From an uncultured bacterium (lineage in GTDB: Bacteria > Bacteroidota > Bacteroidia > Bacteroidales > Bacteroidaceae), in contig CAJMSE010000007.1 in the NCBI GenBank assembly GCA_905216025.1, positions 62,001 to 126,000 on the forward strand: a stretch of 64,000 nt of DNA, written 5' to 3'. Within the stretch, counting starts at the first letter, position 1. Every line of letters starts with the position of its first letter. The notes beneath the pieces were generated by a model, which searched no databases, was not told the DNA's origin, and was given only the letters and a program-made list of their open reading frames with translations. The translations under genes were made by a program, and so were the position numbers. Below are positions 33,748 through 43,188 of the stretch, one piece after another.

Positions 33748-36700
33748 ATGACAGAAGCAAAGACTTTTTGCACCGCCAATCATATTCTCATAGGATTGGG
33801 AGGTACCGGAGGTAAGATATTACGCTCCTTCAAGATGCGAATGTTCGAAGAGTTTCCCACGCACGATGAGCGTAAGAAACTGCCCGTGCAACTGCTATAC
33901 GTCGACTCCACGGACGAGATGATGCCCAAGGACGGCCGTCCGCGCCCCGACTTCAGGGTGATGGGACAGGACGCTTCGTTCACTAACAGGGAATTCCTCA
34001 ATATCAAGGCCGTAGACGTGAGCTACATTCTCGACCACATCGGCAACTATCCCTCGGTGAAGGGAATAGTGGAGAACGCCCAGCAGGTGAAGCAGGCGAT
34101 AGGCTCTCTCGGACAGGCTGCCGGACAGATGCGCCGTGCCGGCCGTCTGCTCTTCGCCGCAAATGCCGTCGCTTACGTCAATGCCCTGCGCGATGCCTAC
34201 GGCCGTTGCGAGCAGATATCGGGCGACGCGTCGAAGAAATACATACATATCTTCGCCGGACTGTGCGGCGGTACCGGCTCAGGCTCTATCATAGACGCCA
34301 TCGTTCAGGCCCGCAAGACATTCCCCGATGCCGTCATCTCGGTATACGCGATGATACCGGAGATGAACCTTCCGAAGAGCAACATGGACCAAGGCCGCTA
34401 CTATCAGAACGGATATGCCGCCATAAACGAGCTCAACGCGTTGCAGGCAGGCCGCTTCTGCCCGCAGGACGTGACCGGAACAGGGCAGGCAAAGCTCTAC
34501 AACTCGACGGTGAAGGGCGTGGCAAACGGTGTCACCATATATAGTAATGTGAACGAGAACGGCATGACGGTGAACTCTCTCGAAGAGCTGCCGAAGATAA
34601 TAAGCGACTATGTTTTCGCACGTATCTTCTTCGTAAACGAGGAGGATGAAAAGCACTTCGGCGACATCCTGCGCGCCTACAACTACGAGAACATGGACAA
34701 GTTCGCACTCGAATACGACGAGGCGGAGGATGCCGACAGCATGGGAGTGGTGCCCGTGGCACGCACGAAGAAGGTCAACTCGATAGGCATCAAGCGTGTG
34801 ATGTATCCCGAGCTGCGCGTGCTCAAGCACATAACATACACCGTGGGCGAGAGCGTGCTCTACCAGTTCAAGTACAACAACTGGCGCGAAAATCAGGGAT
34901 TTGTCAACGAGGAGCGCAACAAAGACTATCGCAAGGCATATCTCAACACCGACAAGCAGGCCGAGTGGATGATAGATACCGAGCATCTGACGCTCGAAAA
35001 GAAAGTGCTCGAGAGCGATGCCGACTACCCGTCGTTCAACGACTACTGGCACGACAAGGCAATAGCATATGCTGAGGAGGCCAAGAAGGCCGACTGCCCG
35101 CTCAACGAACTCGACAACATCATGGGCGAATTCTATGCCAACCACTTCCGCGAGGAGGGTGTCGAGACGTTCTACACGGGCAAGGAACGCGCCATTCCCG
35201 AGATGGCCAAGGAGATACGCCACACCATCGAGGCCGGTCTCTTCGAGAGCTGGAAGATTGGCGACGTGTCGATAGTGGAGCTTCAGAAAGTCTCCAAGCT
35301 GCTCCTTGAGCGCATGGGAGAGATACGTACCGAACTGGAAGCGAAGACAAAGGAGGAGAAGGAAAACTACGACGCGTTCGATCAGGACCGCACCGACAAC
35401 GTGGCGGAGTGGAGCCGGCTCGGTATTCTGCAGCGCATGGTGGGCGTGGGAGCACGCCGATATGCCGACCATCAGGGCATCCTCACCGACTATTATATAT
35501 CCAAGACGAAGCTCGTGGCACTCGAATTTGCCAAGAAACTGGCGGCCAAGGTGTTTGTGGAGATAGGTAAGATGGATGCCGACATATCCGCTTTCGGACA
35601 GAAGATAAACGAGGCCATAGAGGAAACGGAGCGTCTCGTGGGAGCACAGCGCAAGGTGAACAAGGGTCTTGAAGACATGAAAGGCGCGATAATCGAAGTC
35701 AGCGAGGACGAAACGATGAGCGAGTTTGAGACCGACATCAAGGTCGACAAGATAGACATGCCCAACATCGCGCGCCAGATACGCGAGTCGATACTGCCTC
35801 AGGGAGAGTTCTTCAATTTCGGACGGCTCACCAACGAGATCAGCGTCGACGACATCAAGGACGCTTTCGACATCAAGCTGGCCGCCATTGTGAAGACCAA
35901 GCACGACGAGAAGAGCGACAGCGACAAGAAGGTTCTCGGCCTGAACATCCTCACACAATTGCAGCAGAAACTCGCCACCGACGACGACATCAAGGAGTTT
36001 GCCACCAAGATTGTAAGACAGAGCGGTGTATACCTCCGTCTGAACACCGACCAGATGCAGCTCCACCTGCGCAACAACGAGGGCGAGCTGAGTCCCATCA
36101 ACCCCGCGAGCGTGAACAAGAAGACCATTCTCGTGTCCATCCCGTCGGATGAAGACAGCCCCGGTCTGAAGCGTTTTGCCGACAAGCTGGTCGACGCCTT
36201 CAAGGACCAGTTTGGCAACGGAGCGTCGCAGGGCAGCATAATAATCAACCGTCAGAGCTCGCGCAAGGACGAACTGTCAATCATCACCATACAGTATTGC
36301 TACCCGATGCGTGCCATCGAGTGGATGGCACCCTACAAGGAGCGCTACAACCAGTTCCTAAACTCGGGCAATCCGGTGACTGACGTCAAGAACGCCATAC
36401 TCCTGCACAGCGAGGGCGACGGCAAGGATCTGCCGTCACTGTTTGCCCTCAGCGAGGAGGAGATAGCCGCGAAGCGCGCTGCCCGTGCTCAGGCCGGAGC
36501 GGCTTCCGTGGCCGGTACTGTTGCACAGCCTGTCGGAGTAAATCCCGTTGCACAGCCTGTGAGTCCCGTGACACCTCCCGTAAGTCCCGTTGCACCCCCT
36601 CCCGTTGGCGGCGTGACGCCCCCGCCGATGACTCCCCAGCCGGAGATAAAGCTGTTCCTCGCCGTCGGCGGTCAGCAGTATGGTCCTTACGGCATGGACA

Positions 36701-36885
36701 TGTGCCGTCAGATGGTGCAGGGCGGCCAGCTCACGCCCCAGTCTATGGTGTGGATGGAAGGCATGCCCGCATGGGCGCCGGCCGCTCAGGTGCCCGCCCT
36801 TCAGGCCCTCTTCGCACCGCCCGCTGCGCCGGGAATGCCGCCGCTGCCGCCCATGGGCGGTCCCACGCCTCCGCCGATGATGTAG
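33748..36885 (+). CDS. Tubulin-like GTPase (Tubulin_2 type) with C-terminal GYF_2 domain
   Basis: A 1,045-aa protein. The N-terminal ~400 residues look like a tubulin/FtsZ fold: a nucleotide loop GLGGTGGK (16-23) and the tubulin signature CGGTGSGS (173-180). The middle (about 420-900) is helical and charged with coiled-coil-like stretches (MGEIRTELEAKTKEEKENYD). A proline-rich linker (about 915-965) leads to a GYF_2 domain (968-1020, VGGQQYGPYGMDMCRQMV, ...MVWMEGMPAW), a fold that binds proline-rich peptides. Family resemblance is to the poorly known PF13809-type bacterial tubulins, not FtsZ or TubZ. The start is the ATG at 33748. Polymer formation is untested. Confidence 0.8.
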   Translation: MTEAKTFCTANHILIGLGGTGGKILRSFKMRMFEEFPTHDERKKLPVQLLYVDSTDEMMPKDGRPRPDFRVMGQDASFTNREFLNIKAVDVSYILDHIGNYPSVKGIVENAQQVKQAIGSLGQAAGQMRRAGRLLFAANAVAYVNALRDAYGRCEQISGDASKKYIHIFAGLCGGTGSGSIIDAIVQARKTFPDAVISVYAMIPEMNLPKSNMDQGRYYQNGYAAINELNALQAGRFCPQDVTGTGQAKLYNSTVKGVANGVTIYSNVNENGMTVNSLEELPKIISDYVFARIFFVNEEDEKHFGDILRAYNYENMDKFALEYDEAEDADSMGVVPVARTKKVNSIGIKRVMYPELRVLKHITYTVGESVLYQFKYNNWRENQGFVNEERNKDYRKAYLNTDKQAEWMIDTEHLTLEKKVLESDADYPSFNDYWHDKAIAYAEEAKKADCPLNELDNIMGEFYANHFREEGVETFYTGKERAIPEMAKEIRHTIEAGLFESWKIGDVSIVELQKVSKLLLERMGEIRTELEAKTKEEKENYDAFDQDRTDNVAEWSRLGILQRMVGVGARRYADHQGILTDYYISKTKLVALEFAKKLAAKVFVEIGKMDADISAFGQKINEAIEETERLVGAQRKVNKGLEDMKGAIIEVSEDETMSEFETDIKVDKIDMPNIARQIRESILPQGEFFNFGRLTNEISVDDIKDAFDIKLAAIVKTKHDEKSDSDKKVLGLNILTQLQQKLATDDDIKEFATKIVRQSGVYLRLNTDQMQLHLRNNEGELSPINPASVNKKTILVSIPSDEDSPGLKRFADKLVDAFKDQFGNGASQGSIIINRQSSRKDELSIITIQYCYPMRAIEWMAPYKERYNQFLNSGNPVTDVKNAILLHSEGDGKDLPSLFALSEEEIAAKRAARAQAGAASVAGTVAQPVGVNPVAQPVSPVTPPVSPVAPPPVGGVTPPPMTPQPEIKLFLAVGGQQYGPYGMDMCRQMVQGGQLTPQSMVWMEGMPAWAPAAQVPALQALFAPPAAPGMPPLPPMGGPTPPPMM

Positions 36886-36974
36886 CAGGGCGTGCCGCCG
36901 CTGCCTTTTTAAGAAGGCCGTGTGCCGGCAAAAAGGATTTTACAGAAGTATAACAATAAAAAAGTAAATATATA

Positions 36975-37682
36975 ATGGCAACAACAAATCGTTCAGAGAG
37001 AGTGCGTTTCAGATATGGAATATGTCTTAATGACAGCTGCTCTAAGTGTAAATCGAAGGAAGTTCAGGAGATATCGGCCCGCAAGGAGTTTGTCTGCTCG
37101 GAGTGCGGCAAGCCGCTGCGCGAGTGTCCTCCTCCCACCACGTGGTGGCAGAAGAACGGCAAGAAGGTGATAGTCGGCGTGGTTGCACTGGTCGGTGTAG
37201 GCGGCGGAATATTCCTGTCGACGCTCGGCGGTGGTGACAGCGATGCCGGCGATAAAGGTGCTGCTACGGAGAAGGTAGACTCTGCTGCTACCGACAGCAT
37301 CGTGAAGGACACCGCTACGGCTACTCCTGCAAAGGTGGAGGAGTCCGCTGCAGAGCCGGAGAAGGACAAGGCTGCCGGCGAGGAGAAAGCTAAGGCAGGC
37401 GCCGGCCAGGCCAAGGGTGGCACGAAGGCTGCCGGACACGCTCCCGGAGAGCGCTGGCAGGGCACGCTCAACCTCGGCTATGGCACCTATTCGGGTGAGA
37501 TTGTAGACGGAAAACCCGACGGGGCAGGCGTTCTCACATACAGTTCCTCACATCAGGTGGTGAGTTCAAAGGACGTGATGGCAGAAGCCGGAGAACGTAT
37601 CGAGGGTGTGTTTGAAAACGGAAAGCCGTCTATCGTGACTCTGTACAAGAAGGACGGAAACACCGTCAGGGTAAAGAGATAA
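36975..37682 (+). CDS. Zinc-ribbon, single-TM protein with MORN-like C-terminus
   Basis: A 235-aa protein. The N-terminal zinc ribbon has C22-x2-C25 and C41-x2-C44 (with further C17, C51). One transmembrane helix lies at about 64-86. A low-complexity linker of A, K, E and D (about 90-150) is followed by MORN-like units (GYGTYSGEIVDGKPDGAGVL; GVFENGKPSIVTLYK). The predicted topology is ribbon in the cytosol and MORN outside. It lies 89 nt after the tubulin-like gene and could link it to the exported partners (inference). Confidence 0.7.
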   Translation: MATTNRSERVRFRYGICLNDSCSKCKSKEVQEISARKEFVCSECGKPLRECPPPTTWWQKNGKKVIVGVVALVGVGGGIFLSTLGGGDSDAGDKGAATEKVDSAATDSIVKDTATATPAKVEESAAEPEKDKAAGEEKAKAGAGQAKGGTKAAGHAPGERWQGTLNLGYGTYSGEIVDGKPDGAGVLTYSSSHQVVSSKDVMAEAGERIEGVFENGKPSIVTLYKKDGNTVRVKR

Positions 37683-37746
37683 CAATGACAGGCATGCGCA
37701 CATATTATATATAATGTGTGCGCTGCCTTTAAAGTGCCGTTGAATC

Positions 37747-38856
37747 ATGTTTAGACACATACTCATAGCATTGTCGGTGATGCTTGCCGCAGGGACAGTA
37801 AGTTCCAGGGCGGCAACGTTCTCCTCGGAGAAACTGGAACGTCTGGCAGCTTTTGCCGGTCTGCAGCGTCTCGACACGCTGTCGCCCGGAGTGCATGTCG
37901 GCTACCGTTACAAGCAGCGTCAGGTGACGGTGCGCGTCAACCGGTGGAATGAGATAGAGCATATCGGACTCCTGCTTTTCTCAAAGCAGCTCAGGGAAGT
38001 GAACCCGTTGCCCGTATACGACTTCCTCGAGCGTTATCTGTTGGCGGCGGATGCCATGCCGGCAAACACCGAAGACATGATGAGGATGAGTTGGGACAGG
38101 ATTCATTTTACCGTCGGAAACGCAAGGACGGCACTGTCGTTGGACACGACGGCAGTCTTCAGCGAGAGCCATGTAGACTTGCGTGTGTATAAGGTGGCGT
38201 GGTCCGTGGCAGACAGGAAAGTGCTTGAGATGTCGTTCCTGATGGACTACCAGCTGATGACGGGGCTTAACGCGATAGAGCTTGAGCAGTCTCTGTTCCG
38301 CAACATGCGCCGCTATACGTTCCGTCCGCAACCCGCCGGCATGCCGGTGCTGCCCGACAAAGGCAGCGCTTACACACTGAAGGGAAACTATTTCATAAGT
38401 CCTGCCATACGCAACGACCTCTATTACAGTCGCGACGGCGGGCACGGCGAGTGGAGATTGGTGAGCGGACGGCAGGCAGGCACAAGGGCATTGTCGAACA
38501 TGATGCTGCGCCCGGCAGACGGTAACGGACCGATGGTGAAGGTGAAACTTGACAAGTACGGTCTGCGCACGGACAGTGCGACGGTCGGTTACGGTGCGCT
38601 GTGGCAGCTGTGCGTCGATGAGGGGTGCACGCCATACTTCGGAATGAAGGCCAAGGCCGGCGATGAATACCGCTGCACGGTGTTCATGGTGAACAGGACG
38701 GGCGGCTATCTGCATCTCCTGAGCATAGGTATACCCGAAAGGGCGGTAGCCAATCCGGCGGATTGCGAGGCCCGTGCACGGATATACTGCTACATACCGC
38801 TGCATAATGTATCAGAGAAAATGTTGAACGTAACGGAGTTTGAACCTATAAAATAA
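37747..38856 (+). CDS. Exported protein of the tubulin-like operon (369 aa)
   Basis: The signal peptide MFRHILIALSVMLAAGTVSS ends near ARA|AT. The mature part has no motif I recognise. It alternates strands and helices, with two halves that may be separate domains (about 25-190 and 200-369); the second contains HGEWRLVSG and YLHLLSIGIPE. It is 64 nt after the zinc-ribbon gene and 6 nt before the next. Periplasmic or outer-membrane location is likely. Function unknown. Confidence 0.65.
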   Translation: MFRHILIALSVMLAAGTVSSRAATFSSEKLERLAAFAGLQRLDTLSPGVHVGYRYKQRQVTVRVNRWNEIEHIGLLLFSKQLREVNPLPVYDFLERYLLAADAMPANTEDMMRMSWDRIHFTVGNARTALSLDTTAVFSESHVDLRVYKVAWSVADRKVLEMSFLMDYQLMTGLNAIELEQSLFRNMRRYTFRPQPAGMPVLPDKGSAYTLKGNYFISPAIRNDLYYSRDGGHGEWRLVSGRQAGTRALSNMMLRPADGNGPMVKVKLDKYGLRTDSATVGYGALWQLCVDEGCTPYFGMKAKAGDEYRCTVFMVNRTGGYLHLLSIGIPERAVANPADCEARARIYCYIPLHNVSEKMLNVTEFEPIK

Positions 38857-38862
38857 TGATGA

Positions 38863-39597
38863 ATGATGAGCAGTTCCTATTTTAAAAGAATTACGGCGGT
38901 CGCCTTATCGGCGGTGGCGCTCTTCTCTTCCGTCTCTGCCCAGACGTCTGTGGAGGACCAGAAGAAAGAGATAAACAAGATAAAGAAGAGCAGTTCGTAC
39001 ATATATGCCGAGGCGACGCTTGCCGACAAGCAGGCCGCCATAGACCTGGCGAAGGACATATTGTACCAGAACGTGAACGAATGGGTGTCCAAGCAGAAGA
39101 AGTTTGCAGGCTCAAACAGCGTCGTCACCGTGAATACCAGCTACGCGGTGGACGACATGACCCTGCCGCGCGGCAATATGTACCGTGCTTTCATGTATGT
39201 GAAGAAGAGCGACATAATACCCGCAAGTAACGTCACTGTGACGGAAACGCCCGAGATGCAGGTCGCGGCAGACGGCAGACTGTCGTCGAAAGTGGAAGTG
39301 ATAGCCGGCAATCCGAAGGCGTCTGCCGTGGTTTCGGAACTCCTCAAGGCCGAGAACACCGGCCAGCTGTCGGCCGTTCTGAAACAGCTCAAGCAGCAGG
39401 GAAAGGTCTCCGACTATAACAAGCTGAGCGCGCTGTCGCAGCCCGAGGGCTATTTCATGGTGATATTCACCCGCGAGGGGAACATAGAGGCCGTGCTCAG
39501 CGACGGCGCCGACCGCGTTAACATGAAGACGGGACAGGCCGACAAGATTGCAAACTACAAGGGATGCGGAGCAATCGGAGTGAAAATAAACAAATGA
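38863..39597 (+). CDS. Exported protein of the tubulin-like operon (244 aa)
   Basis: Signal peptide (YFKRITAVALSAVALFSSVSAQ), then a lysine-rich helical start (EDQKKEINKIKKSSSYIYAE) and a domain of about 120 residues (AAIDLAKDILYQNVNEWVSK, ...YRAFMYVKKSDII). It resembles the many Bacteroidota LPP20-like exported proteins in overall style, but I cannot assign a family. Two adjacent ATGs (38863, 38866) are possible starts. The stop overlaps the next start in an ATGA, indicating coupling. Confidence 0.65.
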   Translation: MMSSSYFKRITAVALSAVALFSSVSAQTSVEDQKKEINKIKKSSSYIYAEATLADKQAAIDLAKDILYQNVNEWVSKQKKFAGSNSVVTVNTSYAVDDMTLPRGNMYRAFMYVKKSDIIPASNVTVTETPEMQVAADGRLSSKVEVIAGNPKASAVVSELLKAENTGQLSAVLKQLKQQGKVSDYNKLSALSQPEGYFMVIFTREGNIEAVLSDGADRVNMKTGQADKIANYKGCGAIGVKINK

Positions 39598-40628
39598 AAC
39601 ATACGTATATGAGAAGAATATATTTAACTATGGCGGTGCTGCTGGCCTGCGTCTGCGCCCGCGCCATCACCGTCACGATAACCACCGACGAGGGTTTCGA
39701 CAACCCTGCCATTATCGCCAAGATGCAGCAGAACCTCGGAGCGGTGCTCACGGAGATTAACAACGCATACAACGGCAAGCGCGACATCAACACGGCGGGC
39801 CTCCAGATGGACGACCACGCCAAGAACATGCTCGTCACACTGTGGTCTACGGTGCGCTTCTACTGCGACGACGAAGAGGTAGTGGACCGCTGCTGGCCGC
39901 TCAGCAAGGGATACCTGCTCAGACAGATACCGCTCATCATCGACCCGCAGGACGAGGCGTTCACCAGCGGAACGTATCAGGAGGCCGTGGTGGAGTTCGG
40001 CAGCGACGGTACCGTCACCGACTTCCGCTTCGCCCTCGACGCACAGCTCTCCGAGAGCATGGAGCGCTGCGGCTCGGTGGTGGAGACGGAACGGCGCATG
40101 ATTATCCTCGACTATATAGAGCAGTTCCGCACCGCCTACTGCACGAAGAACATCGCATTCATGGAAAAGATATTCAGCGACGATGCCGTGATAATCACCG
40201 GTAAGGTGATAACGACGCGCCCGAAAGACCTCAACACGTCGAACACGAAGGTGGTATATAACCGCCAGTCGAAGCAGCAGTATCTCCAGAACCTGCGCCG
40301 TGCCTTCCTCCGAAACAAGTACATAGACGTCAAGTTCAGCGAGATAGGCGGCGGAACAGACGGCGGAGGAGGCGGATGCCCCGGCATAACACGCTCGCAG
40401 AACAACCCCAACTTCTACGGAGTGCGCCTCCATCAGGAGTGGCGCTCGAGCAACTACAGCGACGACGGCTACGTGTTCCTGCTCTGGAACTTCACCAACG
40501 AGAACGAGCCCGTCATCGAGGTGCGCACCTGGCAGCCCACATACGTTGGCGGGACGGGTGCCAACAAGCAGCGCCTGCCCGAGGAAGACATATTCAACAT
40601 GAGCTCGGTGGAGGACATGATAAAATGA
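39594..40628 (+). CDS. Exported NTF2-like protein of the tubulin-like operon
   Basis: A 344-aa protein. The ATG at 39594 overlaps the preceding stop (ATGA), which decides the start against 39564. Signal sequence (RRIYLTMAVLLACVCARA). The C-terminal ~200 residues look like an NTF2/SnoaL-type cone fold (IEQFRTAYCTKNIAFMEKIF-SDDAVI..., ending in DDGYVFLLWNFTNENEPVIE-VRTWQP). A glycine run (GGGTDGGGGG) interrupts it. Catalysis is not evident; such domains often bind ligands or serve as scaffolds. 28 nt to the next gene. Confidence 0.65.
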   Translation: MKHTYMRRIYLTMAVLLACVCARAITVTITTDEGFDNPAIIAKMQQNLGAVLTEINNAYNGKRDINTAGLQMDDHAKNMLVTLWSTVRFYCDDEEVVDRCWPLSKGYLLRQIPLIIDPQDEAFTSGTYQEAVVEFGSDGTVTDFRFALDAQLSESMERCGSVVETERRMIILDYIEQFRTAYCTKNIAFMEKIFSDDAVIITGKVITTRPKDLNTSNTKVVYNRQSKQQYLQNLRRAFLRNKYIDVKFSEIGGGTDGGGGGCPGITRSQNNPNFYGVRLHQEWRSSNYSDDGYVFLLWNFTNENEPVIEVRTWQPTYVGGTGANKQRLPEEDIFNMSSVEDMIK

Positions 40629-40656
40629 CACGACAAGCTAAAGGAAGAGTGACAGT

Positions 40657-42210
40657 ATGAGAATAAAGACATTATTGCTCCTTGCGCTGGCGGCCTTCAC
40701 CATGCCGGCAGCGGCACAGCAGTCGATGGTGACGGTGTCGAAGGATGTCCGCCTGACGAAGGCTGCCAAGCTCGGCGGCAAGGCCGGAGTGGTGTTCATG
40801 TCGAAGTCGGCAGACCTCGTGATAAACACCACCGTGAACAAGGACCCCGTATCGGGCTCGCCCGAGAAGCGCGGGGCCATGTACGAGTATACCATGGTGC
40901 TTGACATCAGCGGCGGGCGCGACCGCGTGTTCACCGTGACGAAGCGCGGCACCACCATGAGCGAGAAGACGGGGCAGGTGCTCCTGCGCCCCGACGAGTA
41001 CGTATACTTTAACGTCGAGACCGTCAGCAATCCCATAACGATGGAGCAGGAGAGCGACGGGAGCCACTACATACAGAGCGGCAACGGCTGGGCGCTCATC
41101 GAGTTCAACAGCGAGATACCGCTCGACATCAGCTACAGCCCGCAGCTGAAGGCGCGCCTGCGCCGCGGACGCTCGAAGGCCGGCGCATACGTAGACTCGC
41201 TGATAGTGAACATCGACAGCTATAAGTCGGTCGCCGAGGGTCTTGACGCCATGCGACGCGACTACGACGCACGGCAGAAGACCATCGACGAGAAGCTCGA
41301 GGCCAACGCCCAGGACCCGCAGATAAACACCCTCGAGGAAGAGGCGAAGAAGCTGGAGGCCGACATCGACGCCATGCAGAGACGCCTGAACGAGCTGACA
41401 TACATAAGCGTGAAGGGCAAGGACACCAACGAACGCACCGTAGACCCCGAGGCGCTGCTCTCCCTCAGCAGCAAGAGTAAGCTGAGATATAACATCATGG
41501 TGCTGTCGAAGACCGTCACCGTGTTCAAGACCAAGTATGAGGAGATGGTGCATCAGGCCGAGAGCCACAAGCAGAGCCGCGACTACGCGGCGGCCAAGCG
41601 CTTCTATGAGAGTGCGGCCGTGGCCGACGGCGCCGACGCGGCCAATAAGGCGGCGGCACTGGAGAGTGCGGCGAAGATGGGCGAGCTCGATGCTTTCAAG
41701 ACGCGTACCGACGAGCTGGCAGGACGCCTCTACGAGCTGTCGGCAGGCGGAAAGACGGTCAACAAGGCCGAGTTCACCAAGCTGATAGACGACATCGCGG
41801 AGCGATACCGCACGCTGAACTACGAGACAAAGGACGCCTTCTACCTCGAAGAGGCAAACCGCCTCGTGGCCGAGAAAGCCAATCTGGGCTTCGTCTTCAA
41901 AGGCCGCTGCGTCATCACGGAGTACAAGGGCGGAGAGCTCAGGGAGGTGCCGGTGACGAACGTGCGCGTATACGGTTCGCAAAGCAGCAACTGCGACGCC
42001 ATGGACAATCCCTACTACTCGGGCAAGGGAGAGCTCATCACCACCATCTCGCAGCCCGACGGCCGCTACAGCATCAACCTGAAGCCCGGACAGTACAAGA
42101 CGATAATATTCGAGGCCGTGGGCAACAAGGATATCAAGAAGAACAAGCACGTCAGCGTCGAGGGACGCAGCGACGACCGGAACGTGAAGATACGCTTCCC
42201 CAAAGACTGA
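40657..42210 (+). CDS. Exported coiled-coil protein with C-terminal Ig-like (carboxypeptidase-regulatory) domain
   Basis: A 517-aa protein with signal peptide (MRIKTLLLLALAAFTMPAAA). An N-terminal beta-rich domain of ~150 residues is followed by a coiled coil (about 205-255, KTIDEKLEANAQDPQINTLE...AMQRRLNELT), a helical TPR-like part (KQSRDYAAAKRFYESAAVAD) and a C-terminal domain of the CarboxypepD_reg type (VRVYGSQ... ISQPDGRYSINLKPGQYKTI). Such domains are common on outer-membrane-associated Bacteroidota proteins. The architecture suggests a structural, protein-binding role. Function unknown. Confidence 0.68.
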   Translation: MRIKTLLLLALAAFTMPAAAQQSMVTVSKDVRLTKAAKLGGKAGVVFMSKSADLVINTTVNKDPVSGSPEKRGAMYEYTMVLDISGGRDRVFTVTKRGTTMSEKTGQVLLRPDEYVYFNVETVSNPITMEQESDGSHYIQSGNGWALIEFNSEIPLDISYSPQLKARLRRGRSKAGAYVDSLIVNIDSYKSVAEGLDAMRRDYDARQKTIDEKLEANAQDPQINTLEEEAKKLEADIDAMQRRLNELTYISVKGKDTNERTVDPEALLSLSSKSKLRYNIMVLSKTVTVFKTKYEEMVHQAESHKQSRDYAAAKRFYESAAVADGADAANKAAALESAAKMGELDAFKTRTDELAGRLYELSAGGKTVNKAEFTKLIDDIAERYRTLNYETKDAFYLEEANRLVAEKANLGFVFKGRCVITEYKGGELREVPVTNVRVYGSQSSNCDAMDNPYYSGKGELITTISQPDGRYSINLKPGQYKTIIFEAVGNKDIKKNKHVSVEGRSDDRNVKIRFPKD

Positions 42211-42244
42211 TCATTTTTTATTAATTAAACAACAAAAGCAATTT

Positions 42245-42985
42245 ATGAAAAAGTTATTTATGATTCTGATGGGCGCCATCGCGCTGGGTATCGTATTGCC
42301 GCAGCAGGCATGTGCAGCCAAGAAGAAGGAGAAAAAGGAGAAGAAGGCATATGAGTGGGTGCTACCGGAACTCACCGGCGACCAGAGCTTCGACGAGTAT
42401 CTGCTGAAGTGCGACACTATGTATAACAACATACGCACATACTGCGACAGCATCGTGTTCTATGAAGTGGCCGAGATTCACGTCATAGACGAGAGCGGAG
42501 AGAAGGATATCCGCTACCACGTGGTAGACTCGGCAGGCAACCTGCGCAGTGCCAACAAGGCGTTCATGCAGAACCTCGACCTCGTGATGGCATACCCGCA
42601 GATAGCCCTCGACATGACCCTCATGGCCACGTATACGGCCACGGCCACGGCAGCGCTGCCCGGTCTGGGTCTCAAGGCTCTCTCATACGGCAAGTATATC
42701 AAGGCCGGTCCGAAAATCATAGAGCTCGGCGGCAAGGAGATGAAGAAGATATACAAGCGCGCCCGTTCGCAGGCCAAGCAGATAAAGGCCCTCAAGGCCG
42801 GAAAGATAGACGACGTGAAGGCGCTTAACGCCGAGGTGAACGCCGGCGATGTTGAGGCCGGAGCCGCCACCATGCGCGTCATCGAGAAGCAGAAGAAGGA
42901 CTATGAGGTAGAGTTCGGAAAAATCACCAAGGAGGATGCCGATACGCCCGTGACCAACGACAATATTCCCGAGGAAGAGGTGTAA
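42245..42985 (+). CDS. Exported protein, last gene of the tubulin-like operon
   Basis: A 246-aa protein with signal peptide (MKKLFMILMGAIALGIVLPQ-QACAA), then a striking lysine/glutamate run (KKKEKKEKKAYEW) and a soluble domain. A hydrophobic stretch (about 115-140, LMATYTATATAALPGLGLKA) could be a second membrane segment or amphipathic helix. The C-terminus is helical and acidic, ending PEEEV. It is followed by a large inverted repeat. Family not recognised. Confidence 0.65.
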   Translation: MKKLFMILMGAIALGIVLPQQACAAKKKEKKEKKAYEWVLPELTGDQSFDEYLLKCDTMYNNIRTYCDSIVFYEVAEIHVIDESGEKDIRYHVVDSAGNLRSANKAFMQNLDLVMAYPQIALDMTLMATYTATATAALPGLGLKALSYGKYIKAGPKIIELGGKEMKKIYKRARSQAKQIKALKAGKIDDVKALNAEVNAGDVEAGAATMRVIEKQKKDYEVEFGKITKEDADTPVTNDNIPEEEV

Positions 42986-42995
42986 GCGTCCGGAG

Positions 42996-43148
42996 GGTTT
43001 ATATTGACCATAGAATAATAACATAATATCCATAAAGTTGTAGGGACATATTCTCGTATTTGTCCGCACGCGATATATTGGCAATAAATCGTTTTATTGC
43101 GGACAAATACGAGAATATGTCCCTACAATCTTGTGGTTAATATAAACC
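42996..43148. repeat. Large inverted-repeat element after the tubulin-like operon
   Basis: Perfect 31-bp arms at 43038-43068 and 43098-43128 (words TAGGGACATATTCTCG / CGAGAATATGTCCCTA) enclose a 29-nt loop. Outside them a second pair matches 14 of 15 (GGTTTATATTGACCA at 42996-43010 with TGGTTAATATAAACC at 43134-43148). Further ATCCATAAA / TTTTGTGGAT words also pair but in a different order. It may act as a two-way terminator between convergent genes or be a miniature mobile element. Confidence 0.85.
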
Positions 43149-43188
43149 GGTTTTGTGGATATTGTGTTATTATATTCTTAACGGCATC

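Noticed and set aside
34279..36066. A 595-codon open frame opposite the tubulin-like gene
   Set aside because: Antisense to a protein with clear tubulin and GYF_2 motifs; it is a composition effect.
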